A DNA stretch of 64,000 bases from Bacillus albus. GTDB taxonomy: Bacteria > Bacillota > Bacilli > Bacillales > Bacillaceae_G. The number at the start of each line of letters is the position of its first letter. Position 1 is the stretch's first letter. Position numbers and translations under genes: made by a program. Where the stretch lies: contig NZ_MAOE01000001.1 of assembly GCF_001884185.1 (NCBI RefSeq), positions 1 to 64,000 on the forward strand. Direction: 5' to 3'. The notes beneath the pieces are model-generated. The model searched no databases and was not told the DNA's origin. It saw only the letters and a list, made by a program, of their open reading frames with translations. Below, piece by piece: positions 56,506 through 64,000 of this stretch.

Positions 56506-56883
56506 TTATATAATCCCTAAAGGAGTAGCTATCAGACGGATAGCTACTTTTTTATTCTCATAAAAATTATCACGTCTCATCATCAACTCGTTATAAACAT
56601 AGGAATCTCTCACTTTCTCATTCCCTAAATACTTTAACTCAATAATCTGTCGCTGACCTTTATCAAGTACATTCTGTAACGTCCGTTCAATTTATTTAAA
56701 GCGTATCTCATGATTTTTATCGCCATCTTTCATTTTCGGAAAAAGAACGATGCCCCCAGCTTGAGCCTGCTCTTCTTGATTCTTCATCCGTACGCACAAT
56801 GCTTTGTAGTTTTTTAGCTCCTTCACCACAAGTCTTCGCATCTCTTTTTCATCGATGTCTTCAAAAAATGACAATTGATTCAT
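56506..56883 (-). pseudogene. ArpU-family phage regulator with in-frame TAA
   Basis: The start frame gives 63 residues (MNQLSFFEDIDEKEMRRLV, then KELKNYKALCVRM). After an in-frame TAA at 56692-56694 the same frame continues 61 codons (IERTLQNVLDKGQRQIIELK, RDSYVYNELMMRRDNFY, NKKVAIRLIA). The whole reads as an ArpU-type late-gene regulator (RinA-like). A single nonsense mutation separates it from a complete gene. It fits with the lysis cassette as remains of the same or another prophage. Confidence 0.75.
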
Positions 56884-57371
56884 ACGATACGGTTTCCCCT
56901 CCGTTCGATCTACTTACTTGAATGGTTCTCCTTTTTTGGCCAGACTATATTTATGCATCTAGATTGTCACCTTTAGAACGAGCAGTTAGTTTTTGCTAGC
57001 TGCTCTTTATTTGTAAAAAACGAACTCAATTGACTGCACGCACATATAATATTCTGTGTTCCTTTCTTTATAAATTGAAATAGTCATTACAAAATGAATC
57101 TCGTCACGAGAGCACTTTATTAAGTGCTCTTTTTTGATTTTTGAATACTTATCAATTGAAATTTTTGTTTAATTTATAGAATAAAAATGCTTGTCCACTT
57201 CAACCCATTCACCATTGAATATTATCTAACCACTATTATCGTATAATTCTTCTTACATTTACCATTCACTTCGATATATTCTTTAATTCCCCTTAACTAT
57301 CCTTACACTTCTAAATAATTGCTTTTTGCTACCTTTACCACCTATGACGAGCAATCATAAGAGGTAAAGGT

Positions 57372-57531
57372 ATGAATGAAGAAAATATTGTTTTACATGG
57401 TACTGCTATTAAATCAAGTTTAATCGATTCAACACTTCTATCTATTTTTCGTTAATCACTTTACCAACAGAAACAACAGGTGAAACAGGTTCAACTGTAT
57501 TGATTCAAGAATTGAATCTTCATATATATTA
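57372..57531 (+). pseudogene. Decayed BclA-type exosporium leader, copy 1
   Basis: The ATG at 57372 (AGAGGTAAAGG upstream) gives MNEENIVLHGTAIKSSLIDS and TLLSIF. After a one-base shift near 57453 the frame becomes ITLPTETTGETGST. Together this recalls the exosporium-targeting leader LIGPTLPPIPPFTLPTGPTG of collagen-like BclA proteins, with the proline block decayed and the collagen part reduced to two triplets before a stop. The rest of 56884-57709 shows no gene. Confidence 0.6.
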
Positions 57532-57709
57532 AATGCTTTTTAGAATGAACCCATGTTCCATATATTTTATGGAACGGGTTTATATTTGTGACATAATGGC
57601 TTATTTTTTTATTTATTTTAATTTTCAAGGGCCTTTTTCTTATACTTGTGTGTTAACCAATTCATAAGTTGTAGTGTGTAAGTGGGTGAATGATAAGGAT
57701 GGTGTAAAA

Positions 57710-58374
57710 ATGAGTGAATTTAAAAAGAAATTTCATATTCCATGTGATTGTTTTCTCCCCCTGTACCCCCACCTCAAGTTGGACCGACTGGACCAACCGG
57801 AGCAACTGGGCCAACTGCTGTAGGATGTTGTCCATGTAATAATGTTCTTAATAACCCTGGATTTGACATACCACCTGTAGGAGTAGATCCAGTTCCAGGT
57901 TGGAATCAAGTCGGTTCTGTTTCAGAAGTAGGTTTTCCAAATGTTCATAGTGGTCGTTTTCTGCCAGATGGGTCATTTAGTCTCTTAGCTGCATCAATTA
58001 GTCCAGGTGGAAGTATTAATCAAACAGTTGATGTTGACGAAGGCTGTTGTTATACATTTTCATTTGCTGCAGATGTAAGGGATGGTGCATTTCTAATAGC
58101 TTCTGTATCTTTTCCAGAACTTGGGCAAGCATGTCCCCCAGCCCCTGCAACTCTTGGTCCATTAAACATTCCACATATTGTACCAGTTATGAATCAACCA
58201 CAACCTCTTTTCCAACATTATGTTCTTGTTGTGTGTATACCTGCTACTGTGACTATAGCATGTATTTCTTTCCAAAATACTGCTACAGGTGGAGAAGGCG
58301 CAACAGCTTTTGTTGACAATGTTGTATTTCAACCTACTGGTGGGCCTTGCACTTCATGTTCACAAAATTTTTAA
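57710..58374 (+). pseudogene. Collagen-like exosporium-type protein with one-base frameshift
   Basis: The ATG at 57710 gives MSEFKKKFHIPCDC, then the frame must shift by one base at the T-run 57752-57755 to enter FSPPVPPPQVGPTGPTGATG and a ~190-residue jelly-roll domain (NNPGFDIPPVGVDPVPGWNQ and later TFSFAADVRDG) ending SCSQNF. The domain resembles the NTTRR-F1-type domain seen with collagen-like spore proteins. An extra T in the run would restore the frame, so this may be slippage, pseudogenisation or a sequence error. Read from TTG 57748, the downstream frame is 208 residues. Confidence 0.72.
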
Positions 58375-58426
58375 CGCATTAATATATTTAAATCTTTTCA
58401 TTTTTCTAGCGAATCCAATAACTATT

Positions 58427-58452
58427 AAAGAGGGCCTTCTGGCTCTCTTTTC
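58427..58452 (+). terminator. Terminator of collagen-like gene
   Basis: AAAGAGGGCC and GGCTCTCTTT form a hairpin with a T-run 55 bp after the stop. The region to 58778 has nothing else. Confidence 0.7.
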
Positions 58453-58778
58453 ACATTAGAAATCACTAAAATCCCGTTCCTCAACCATGAGCCTGCTCAC
58501 TATATATATTCATTAACAAACATGGGTTACTCTTCATTTCATTCAAATATCTATTTTATATTAAATCCGCACACCCCTTAGAAGCATACATACGATATCA
58601 TGTGGTATTCTTTTTCAATATAAGTTTTTATCCGAGAGCGCCTTGGATGGCGCTCTTTAATTTTCAAATAACGTTTTAAATTGATTACGAGAGCGGATTT
58701 TATTATGTTGTACAAGCACTACTTCGCTTTATTAAATAGACTATATAGACATCTAAAAGAAGGGAGCTTTAAATTCAT

Positions 58779-59636
58779 ATGGCTGATTATTTTTATAAAG
58801 GTGGTAAAAAGTATTATAAAAAACAATCGTATTCTCACCATCAAAAAGATAACTGTTTTATCAAAACCCATACAATAACTGGTTCGAATACAGCTTTAAA
58901 TTTCAACGTACCAGCTAACACTACAAGAACTGCCTTTGAAGATTTCACCAATAACCACAATAAAACATTACTTGATCTTCGTATTCCTGGTACTTCTCAA
59001 CCAATTGAAGTAACTATCCGAACAAGAATTTCTCGTCTGCCGATTACTGTAACATTAGTTGCAGGTGAAACCAAGGTATTCCAAGTAGAGGATTTCCATA
59101 GCCTCACTCTCACAAATAATACTAATATCAATAGCAACATTTCTATATTTATTCAAAAAACATTTTGTATCTGCTGCAATAATCAAAATGATTATTGTAA
59201 AAAGTATTATAATGAACCCTCGTATTCTCATTGTCAAAAAGATAACTGCTATATCGAAACTCATACCATAGCTGGTTCAAATACCACCCCAACTGAAAAT
59301 TCACCTTTAACTATTATCGTACCTCCGGGCGCTTCAAGAAGAGTTTTTGAAGATTTCACCAATAACCATAATAAAACACTAATTCAAATATCTGTTCCCA
59401 GTGATGTCAGCTCGATTGAAGTAACTATTCGAACAAGAAGGTCCCCCACACCAATTATCGCCACCCTTGTCCCAGATGAAACAAGAGTATTTCAAGTAGA
59501 AGATTTCCAAAGTCTTACCCTCACTAATAATACTGAAATCCTTGATTTTATTGATATTTTGATCCAAAAAACTTTTTGCATCTGTTGCAATGATAAGAAT
59601 GATTCGTACAATGAATATTACCATGAGTACAAGTAA
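58779..59636 (+). CDS. Tandem two-domain spore-surface-type protein (Ena/DUF3992-like)
   Basis: A 285-residue protein made of two tandem copies of a ~130-residue unit (roughly 1-132 and 140-275). Each copy carries KDNC, a His-Thr-Ile block, FEDFTNNHNKTL, IEVTIRTR, VFQVEDF-SLTLTNNT, and ends IQKTFCICCN. N-terminal Tyr/Lys-rich segments (YYKKQSYSHHQ) link them. The beta-strand rhythm and terminal Cys motif suggest the DUF3992 (endospore appendage) fold by pattern only. No signal peptide. GGGAG lies 12 nt before the ATG. Domain 1 and 2 differ, so the duplication is not recent. Confidence 0.6.
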   Translation: MADYFYKGGKKYYKKQSYSHHQKDNCFIKTHTITGSNTALNFNVPANTTRTAFEDFTNNHNKTLLDLRIPGTSQPIEVTIRTRISRLPITVTLVAGETKVFQVEDFHSLTLTNNTNINSNISIFIQKTFCICCNNQNDYCKKYYNEPSYSHCQKDNCYIETHTIAGSNTTPTENSPLTIIVPPGASRRVFEDFTNNHNKTLIQISVPSDVSSIEVTIRTRRSPTPIIATLVPDETRVFQVEDFQSLTLTNNTEILDFIDILIQKTFCICCNDKNDSYNEYYHEYK

Positions 59637-59651
59637 TAGATTAAATTACCA

Positions 59652-59682
59652 GAAGAACTCTTTATATAGAGGGTTCTTTTCT
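59652..59682 (+). terminator. Terminator of two-domain protein gene
   Basis: AAGAACTCTTTA and TAGAGGGTTCTT form a hairpin with a T-run, 15 bp after the stop. Confidence 0.75.
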
Positions 59683-59818
59683 TTTCACTCCCCTGCTCTC
59701 CCCTTATTTTATTAAAATAACTATTTTGTTCATTTTTTTAATACATTTATGAAACATTCATATGTTATCTTCAGTACGTTCTTTTCTTTTTATAATGTCG
59801 TGTGAGATATACCATGAC

Positions 59819-59860
59819 TTGAAGCCCTAGCCCATCTAATTCTAGGGCTTCTTTATTTAA
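59819..59860 (+). terminator. Isolated hairpin
   Basis: GAAGCCCTAG and CTAGGGCTTC form a GC-richer 10-bp stem with a T-run. No gene lies immediately upstream, so it is probably left from a lost gene. A second weak hairpin is at 59950-59990. Confidence 0.6.
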
Positions 59861-60103
59861 ATAAGGATTTTAGTAAAAATAAATTCACTATTCATTTGCA
59901 AAGTCCATATACTTATATAGACTTAAAAAAATACAAAATATATTTCTTGGTCTAAGAGCACCACACTCTCTGTTGATGCTCTTTTCAATTAAATAATGCT
60001 TTTATGAAAATTCCGTTGTCTAATTTTTTCACTTGTCCATTTCACTTTTCTCTATTTCCGCATTTATTATTAGAAATACTGATTTTTTAGAGGTGAAATT
60101 ATT

Positions 60104-60240
60104 ATGGACGAGTTATTATCTTCCGCTTTAATAAATCCAGATTTACTCGGCTACTTTACCAGCTATTCCACCATTCACACTGCCTACCTGACCATCCGAT
60201 GGGCCTACTGGATCTACTTGTACTCGATCCATATTGTTTT
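60104..60240 (+). pseudogene. Decayed BclA-type exosporium leader, copy 2
   Basis: The ATG at 60104 gives MDELLSSALINPDLLG. A one-base shift then gives PTLPAIPPFTLPT followed by TGA and PSDGPTGSTCTRS. This is the classic BclA leader (NPDLLGPTLPAIPPFTLPT) with a missing C after GG and a nonsense codon. No collagen region remains. Confidence 0.7.
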
Positions 60241-60291
60241 ATTTATTCATAATTCATATCTAACATGAAATGTAGACATGTTACACCATCC

Positions 60292-60558
60292 TCAATAGTA
60301 TGATTCTTTTTCTAATCGCTCCAATAATTTATTATTAAAAGCAACTGGAAGAGGATACAGCTTATCTAATTTCATATTTTGATAAATTAATTGTAAATGA
60401 AATAATAGATTATTTTTCTTTTTTTTAGATGTTACTGTGCATTTCATTTTATTAAACTCATTTAATAATAGCGTCAATTCATCTCTTTTTCCGTATAAAT
60501 CCTTAGCTATTTTTCTCTTTAGTTTGTACGAATGGATAATAGATTTAAATTCAATCAT
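60292..60558 (-). CDS. Hypothetical basic protein, 88 residues
   Basis: A soluble, Lys-rich helical protein (SYKLKRKIAKDLYGKRDEL). GGGAGTG lies upstream of the ATG at 60558. No family recognised. Confidence 0.5.
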   Translation of the reverse strand: MIEFKSIIHSYKLKRKIAKDLYGKRDELTLLLNEFNKMKCTVTSKKKKNNLLFHLQLIYQNMKLDKLYPLPVAFNNKLLERLEKESYY

Positions 60559-60757
60559 TTTAATACACTCCCTAATTAAATATTATTTACCCATTATTCT
60601 ATAGATAAACAGTACTTTTTAATCCTATTTAAAATACACTCAAGCATCTTAATTTACTATCGATTAACCCTACACAGTTGTAATAATTTCATTAGCTATA
60701 CACTAACTAGAAGAAATCAATCCTTAAATTAGACAGACATTTGATGGTAAAAGCATA

Positions 60758-60803
60758 AGAAAAAAGCAATGATTAGATTTTAAATCTAGTCATTGCTTTA
60801 TCT
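60758..60803 (-). terminator. Terminator-like hairpin
   Basis: AAAGCAATGATTAGATT and AATCTAGTCATTGCTTT form a long stem overlapping the integrase remnant's end. On the minus strand it ends in a T-run. Confidence 0.65.
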
Positions 60804-60883
60804 ATCTCATCTTGATTTATACCAATATATCTTATTGTTACTCTTTCACTTGAATGATTGAATATATCCATTAGCGATGACTA
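60773..60883 (-). pseudogene. C-terminal remnant of a phage/ICE tyrosine integrase
   Basis: The open frame without start reads [20 protein letters not shown], then [15 protein letters not shown] and stop. The HSS...T-RYIGI pattern is the last helix with the catalytic Tyr of tyrosine integrases. The rest of the gene is missing. Confidence 0.75.
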
Positions 60884-60940
60884 TATTCTTTGTCGGCATG
60901 TACATGTATAAAGCTAATGTTTTTTAATTGATAAATGTAG

Positions 60941-61252
60941 TTAATATTCATATGTTACAATAGTACCAGTAGTATCAGAAGTACCATTAAAACAATTAGA
61001 GCAACCACCACAGCCTCCACAATTTCCACAACCAAAACAACCAAAGCAACCAATACAACGGAATCCACCACAACGAAACCCACCACAGCGACCGCCACAA
61101 CCTCCGCAACGACCACAACCGCCACAGCGACGAGCAGCATCTTCAATATAGTAATAATATGGATATTGGTTTTGCTGGTCCCAATACACAATATTTCCAG
61201 ACCGGTAATCATTAAGACTTAGCGCTTGTAGTTCTTGTTGAAACTGATTCAT
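60941..61252 (-). CDS. Heterocycloanthracin/sonorensin-type bacteriocin precursor
   Basis: A 103-residue precursor. The leader (MNQFQQELQALSLNDY, then VYWDQQNQYPYYYYIED) is that of the heterocycloanthracin/sonorensin family. The core after ARR is a Cys-Gly-rich stretch of repeated CGG/CGGC/FRCGG triplets, ending in a Ser/Thr-rich tail. Cys and Ser/Thr are expected to be converted to thiazole and oxazole rings by cyclodehydratase enzymes encoded elsewhere; none is in the window. The start at 61252 is set by GGAGGT 7 nt upstream (ATG at 61258 is too close). Confidence 0.85.
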   Translation of the reverse strand: MNQFQQELQALSLNDYRSGNIVYWDQQNQYPYYYYIEDAARRCGGCGRCGGCGGRCGGFRCGGFRCIGCFGCFGCGNCGGCGGCSNCFNGTSDTTGTIVTYEY

Positions 61253-61452
61253 TTTCATGACCTCCGTTTATTAACTTTAAACCTTTCGACGCTTTCCTAT
61301 ATTTTTATTCGTTAAATCTAAGTAGAAATAGCACGATACTTTAAACAAAGTTCAATACGTACACCTACAAAATATGACCTACCAGTAGATGATGCACCTT
61401 GTTCATGTACCTATTTTTAGGTTATTTTTCCACTGGTTCATTTTTGTAAATT

Positions 61453-61487
61453 AAAAAAAGACGCACTTAGATTGATGCGTCTTTTTA
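61453..61487 (-). terminator. Terminator of tenA
   Basis: AAAAAAAGACGCA and TGCGTCTTTTT pair at the tenA 3' end, with a T-run on the minus strand. Confidence 0.85.
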
Positions 61488-61505
61488 CGACATTTCACCT
61501 ACTCA

Positions 61506-62195
61506 TTATCCAATTACATCTTTTACCTCTGTATTAACTGGCCACTTTTCTAACGTATAAGCCATTTCCCAAAATGAATATTCATATTGACTGCTAATAA
61601 TAAAGTGCTGTTTCATTCGATTTCGGTCTGCCTCTGTTACTTTTTCAGCAATTGCATCTAATCGTGTAATTTGCTCTTCAACTAATGTACGGAACCAATC
61701 AGATCCATAAGCAGAAATCCATTCGTTATAAATCGGCTCTTCTGGCTGACACTCTTTTAAACGTTCACCAATTTCATAATACAGCCAATAGCAAGGTAAT
61801 ATTGCTGCAATGATATCACCTAAATGTCCTTCATACGCAGCACGATACATATGTGAAGTATATGCGTATGCAGTTGGAGCTGGGATAAAATTATCTTTTT
61901 CTTCTTGCGTTATCCCTAGTTTCTTCGCAAAATTCTCATGTAAAGATAATTCTGCTTCATATGTATTTTGAGCATGGTGTGCCATACGAGCTGTCGTTTC
62001 TAATTCTAGAGCCTTTGCAGCTCCTAAAGTCTGTACTCTAGCGAAATGACTCAAATAATATGAATCTTGAAGCACGTAATAGCGAAAACTAGCTAAATCT
62101 AACGTTCCTTCACCAAGTTTTTTTACAAAAGGATGATGAAAACTAGCTTCCCAAATTGAGTCTACTTTTTTACGTAATGATTGTGAAAAAGTCAT
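61506..62195 (-). CDS. tenA: TenA, aminopyrimidine aminohydrolase / thiaminase II
   Basis: A 229-residue helical protein of the TenA family, which releases the pyrimidine HMP from thiamine degradation products for salvage. The signatures are FRYYVLQDSYYLSHFARVQ, CYWLYYEIGE and the C-terminal QYEYSFWEMAY. It contains the family Cys (in ILPCYWLYYE) and Glu residues. It is controlled by a TPP riboswitch. GGAGGG lies upstream. A decayed copy of its 3' half lies at 42586-42850. Confidence 0.92.
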   Translation of the reverse strand: MTFSQSLRKKVDSIWEASFHHPFVKKLGEGTLDLASFRYYVLQDSYYLSHFARVQTLGAAKALELETTARMAHHAQNTYEAELSLHENFAKKLGITQEEKDNFIPAPTAYAYTSHMYRAAYEGHLGDIIAAILPCYWLYYEIGERLKECQPEEPIYNEWISAYGSDWFRTLVEEQITRLDAIAEKVTEADRNRMKQHFIISSQYEYSFWEMAYTLEKWPVNTEVKDVIG

Positions 62196-62264
62196 TTGAA
62201 TCCCTCCAATTATGTATGAAATTTAAGTATTTACCCACCATTATTAAATCTGTAAAACAAAAAA

Positions 62265-62290
62265 ACTTTCTTTACAGGCGTAAAGAAAGT
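62265..62290 (-). terminator. TPP riboswitch terminator
   Basis: ACTTTCTTTAC and GTAAAGAAAGT form a stem with a seven-T run on the minus strand, between the aptamer and tenA. Confidence 0.85.
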
Positions 62291-62330
62291 GAAATTGACA
62301 GTTTTTATTCATAAAATAGTAATGTCTTTC

Positions 62331-62419
62331 CCACTTCCCTACGCTGGCATTAACCAGATCAGGTACTAAGAGTCTCAAATTCCAATTTGATCTCAGCCTA
62401 TAATAGGCCCCCCTAGTGG
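62331..62419 (-). promoter_or_regulatory. TPP (thi-box) riboswitch
   Basis: The minus strand has CCACTAGGGGGGCC, then GGCTGAGATC, and the conserved ACCTGATCTGGTTAATGCCA followed by GCGTAGGGAAGTGG. CCACT and AGTGG close P1. It represses tenA when thiamine pyrophosphate is abundant. The only ORF across this region is a spurious one. Confidence 0.95.
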
Positions 62420-62498
62420 ATAAAATATTTAATTTTCGTATTGTATTCATCATAACATACTTCATGTAACTGTCAAAAATTATTCATGATACCGCTAC

Positions 62499-63413
62499 TT
62501 AAAAGCCTTCTTCTTTTCTTACTCTTAATGAAGTTTCAATAATCATATCTAATAGTTTACTATATTCAATTCCCGCTGCAGCTGCACTTTTTGGTAGTAA
62601 ACTCGCTTGCGTCATCCCTGGTAATGTATTAATTTCCATTACATATGGAATACCATCCTTCACCATCATATCCACCCTTGCATAAACGCTGCATTTCAAT
62701 ACTTTATAGCAAGCCAGTGACGCTTTGTTTACACGTTCCTTCAGTTCAGCTGGAAGTTCGATCACTTCTTCAATTGTACTAGTATCATCATATTTCGCAT
62801 TGTAATCAAAGAACTCAGCCGCATGTCGAATTGAAATGATAGGTAACTGTTTCCCATCAAAAATGGAACATGTAATCTCGTCACCTTTTATATATTTCTC
62901 TATTACTACTTCAGAATCCCATTCGAACACAGTTTCCAGCATTGAAATTAACTCGTCTTTATTGTAGACAATCTTTACTCCAACACTTGAACCACCAGAG
63001 TTTGGTTTTACTACTAACGGAAACCCTAACTTATCTAATTCATCAGCATTAAGATCCTCCATTTTTGTAAGTTCGATCCAATCTGGTGTTTCTATTCCTT
63101 CATAACGTAAAATCTTTTTCGAAATATTTTTGTCCATACATATACCGCTAGATAACATATTGCTTCCGCTATAAGGAATACCTAAACTTTCAAGCGTCCC
63201 TTGAACTGTTCCATCTTCTCCGTATTTTCCGTGTAATGCGAGCAATGCAAAATCAATGTCTTTCGCTTTTTCGATTAAATCCATTTTTTCATTTAACGTA
63301 ATTGGTACGATATCATATTTATTTTTATCTAAATTTGCAATCATTTCGTTTCCAGTCATAATTGATACTTGTTTTTCAGAGGATACTCCTCCCATAATAA
63401 CGCCAATTCTCAT
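62499..63413 (-). CDS. ddl: D-alanine--D-alanine ligase
   Basis: A 304-residue Ddl enzyme, an ATP-grasp ligase that joins two D-Ala for peptidoglycan precursors. The N-terminus RIGVIMGGVSSEKQVS, the loop PNSGGSSVGVKI, and the C-terminal VMEINTLPGMTQASLLP are typical. It is the short DdlB-type form. The start at 63413 follows GGAG by 8 nt and lies 4 bp from the stop of the upstream MocR-type gene, so the two form an operon. Confidence 0.92.
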   Translation of the reverse strand: MRIGVIMGGVSSEKQVSIMTGNEMIANLDKNKYDIVPITLNEKMDLIEKAKDIDFALLALHGKYGEDGTVQGTLESLGIPYSGSNMLSSGICMDKNISKKILRYEGIETPDWIELTKMEDLNADELDKLGFPLVVKPNSGGSSVGVKIVYNKDELISMLETVFEWDSEVVIEKYIKGDEITCSIFDGKQLPIISIRHAAEFFDYNAKYDDTSTIEEVIELPAELKERVNKASLACYKVLKCSVYARVDMMVKDGIPYVMEINTLPGMTQASLLPKSAAAAGIEYSKLLDMIIETSLRVRKEEGF

Positions 63414-63417
63414 TTCC

Positions 63418-64000
63418 TCAACTCCAAATTTCATTTTTTATTGTATCACCGATTATTTTGATTCCCCGAACTATTTCTTCTTCTTTCAGACGGGAAAATC
63501 CTAATCGAAACGTGTTTACTCCTCCTCCATCAGAGAAAAAAACATCTCCAGGAGAAAAGGTAACCCCTTGCTCATAACACTTTTGTAAAAGTGTGCGGGC
63601 ATGAATTTTTTCTTCTAACTCTATAAATAAATGAAGTCCACCATCACCAGTCATTCTTTGAAACGGAATGTACTCGTTACACGCCCCAACAGCTAACTCA
63701 TATTTTTTCTTATAAACAGACCTTGCCTTTTTTAAATATTTTTCAAAATATCCTTCATGTAAATATTGAAATAAAACCGCTTGATCTAATGTTGATGTGT
63801 GTATTGTTCTTGCTCTTTTTACACTTTCTAAATGATGGATTAGCTCTTTATCTGCGATGATCCATCCTACACGTAAACCAGGAAAAAGTACTTTCGAAAA
63901 GCTACTAATATAAATCACATTATTACCAGCTCCCGCAAAAGTTAATAATGGTGCTAAATGTGAACCTGAATAACGTAGTTCTTCATTAAATCCATCTTCT
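63418..64000 (-). CDS. MocR/GntR-type aminotransferase regulator (partial)
   Basis: The C-terminal part of a PLP-dependent aminotransferase-like regulator, cut by the window end. The PLP lysine lies in SSFSKVLFPGLRVGW, with a preceding EELRYSG and LLTFAGAGN strand. The GntR DNA-binding domain would lie beyond 64000. Coupling to ddl suggests a regulator of D-Ala-D-Ala synthesis of the DdlR type, in which D-alanine is the likely effector (inference). Confidence 0.75.
   Translation of the reverse strand, partial: EDGFNEELRYSGSHLAPLLTFAGAGNNVIYISSFSKVLFPGLRVGWIIADKELIHHLESVKRARTIHTSTLDQAVLFQYLHEGYFEKYLKKARSVYKKKYELAVGACNEYIPFQRMTGDGGLHLFIELEEKIHARTLLQKCYEQGVTFSPGDVFFSDGGGVNTFRLGFSRLKEEEIVRGIKIIGDTIKNEIWS

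Noticed and set aside
58681-58878. 65-codon plus-strand ORF before the two-domain protein
   Set aside because: It overlaps the start of the two-domain gene in another frame, and the real gene has the better ribosome site and domain content.
62244-62465. 73-codon minus-strand ORF
   Set aside because: It lies entirely across the TPP riboswitch and its terminator.

Overview
The window is AT-rich Firmicute chromosomal DNA, almost certainly from the Bacillus cereus group. The reasons are strong AGGAGG-type ribosome binding sites, a YjcZ-type sporulation miniprotein, collagen-like and exosporium-leader (BclA-type) sequences, a heterocycloanthracin-type bacteriocin precursor, an alkaline D-peptidase, a UPF0397 ECF transporter, and dispersed ~150-bp non-coding repeats resembling the bcr1 family of this group. 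No rRNA, tRNA or CRISPR array was seen.

Layout. 1-4.3 kb is a repeat-rich, decayed edge: TTGCCG-type iterons around a Nudix gene, bcr1-like repeats, a secreted D-peptidase, and an orphan lantibiotic-immunity-type permease with a small membrane protein. 4.4-31.3 kb is mostly ordinary chromosome: DegV, DUF3189, a frameshifted DUF1453/CcdC-like gene, serine hydrolase, a T-box-controlled MFS transporter, two class B penicillin-binding proteins, PAP2 phosphatase, oxidoreductase, GrpB, a kinase-like protein, two sporulation-type sensor histidine kinases, a SAM-riboswitch-controlled ECF transporter operon, racemase, glycosyltransferase, HAD phosphatase, cysteine dioxygenase, a 5'-truncated P450 and DinB. 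31.4-42.3 kb holds a broken PadR regulator, an MFS + Vat-type acetyltransferase operon with a possible attenuating leader, an intact P450, small conserved proteins, and a stand-alone 795-residue protein that I read as pPIWI_RE (prokaryotic PIWI-related).

42.6-61.3 kb is an accessory island. It lies between a decayed 3' copy of tenA (about 42.59-42.85 kb) and the intact tenA (61.5-62.2 kb), both on the minus strand. It contains a broken WXG/pre-toxin polymorphic toxin with a likely immunity gene, a phage lysis cassette (XhlA-like, holin, amidase), a GC-richer VOC gene fragment, a complete Tn554-type recombinase trio (tnpA-tnpB-tnpC) bounded by bcr1-like repeat sequence, a 1057-residue S-layer-anchored toxin with a C-terminal LHH nuclease and its SMI1/KNR4 immunity partner, an ArpU pseudogene, a group of spore-surface genes and remnants (C1q-like, two decayed BclA-type leaders, a frameshifted collagen-like protein, a tandemly duplicated two-domain protein), an integrase remnant and the Cys-rich bacteriocin precursor. 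62.3-64 kb returns to the chromosome: the TPP riboswitch of tenA, ddl, and a MocR-type regulator cut by the window end.

Themes. Inter-bacterial conflict is prominent: two polymorphic toxin loci, a bacteriocin precursor, an antibiotic-resistance-like operon and a PIWI-related protein. Spore-surface genes form a second theme. Three classical riboswitches (T-box, SAM-I, TPP) are all on the minus strand directly upstream of the genes they should control. Many genes in the accessory parts carry clean single lesions (frameshift, nonsense codon, 5' truncation), so the island is turning over. Functional calls rest on motifs read by eye; no database search was run.
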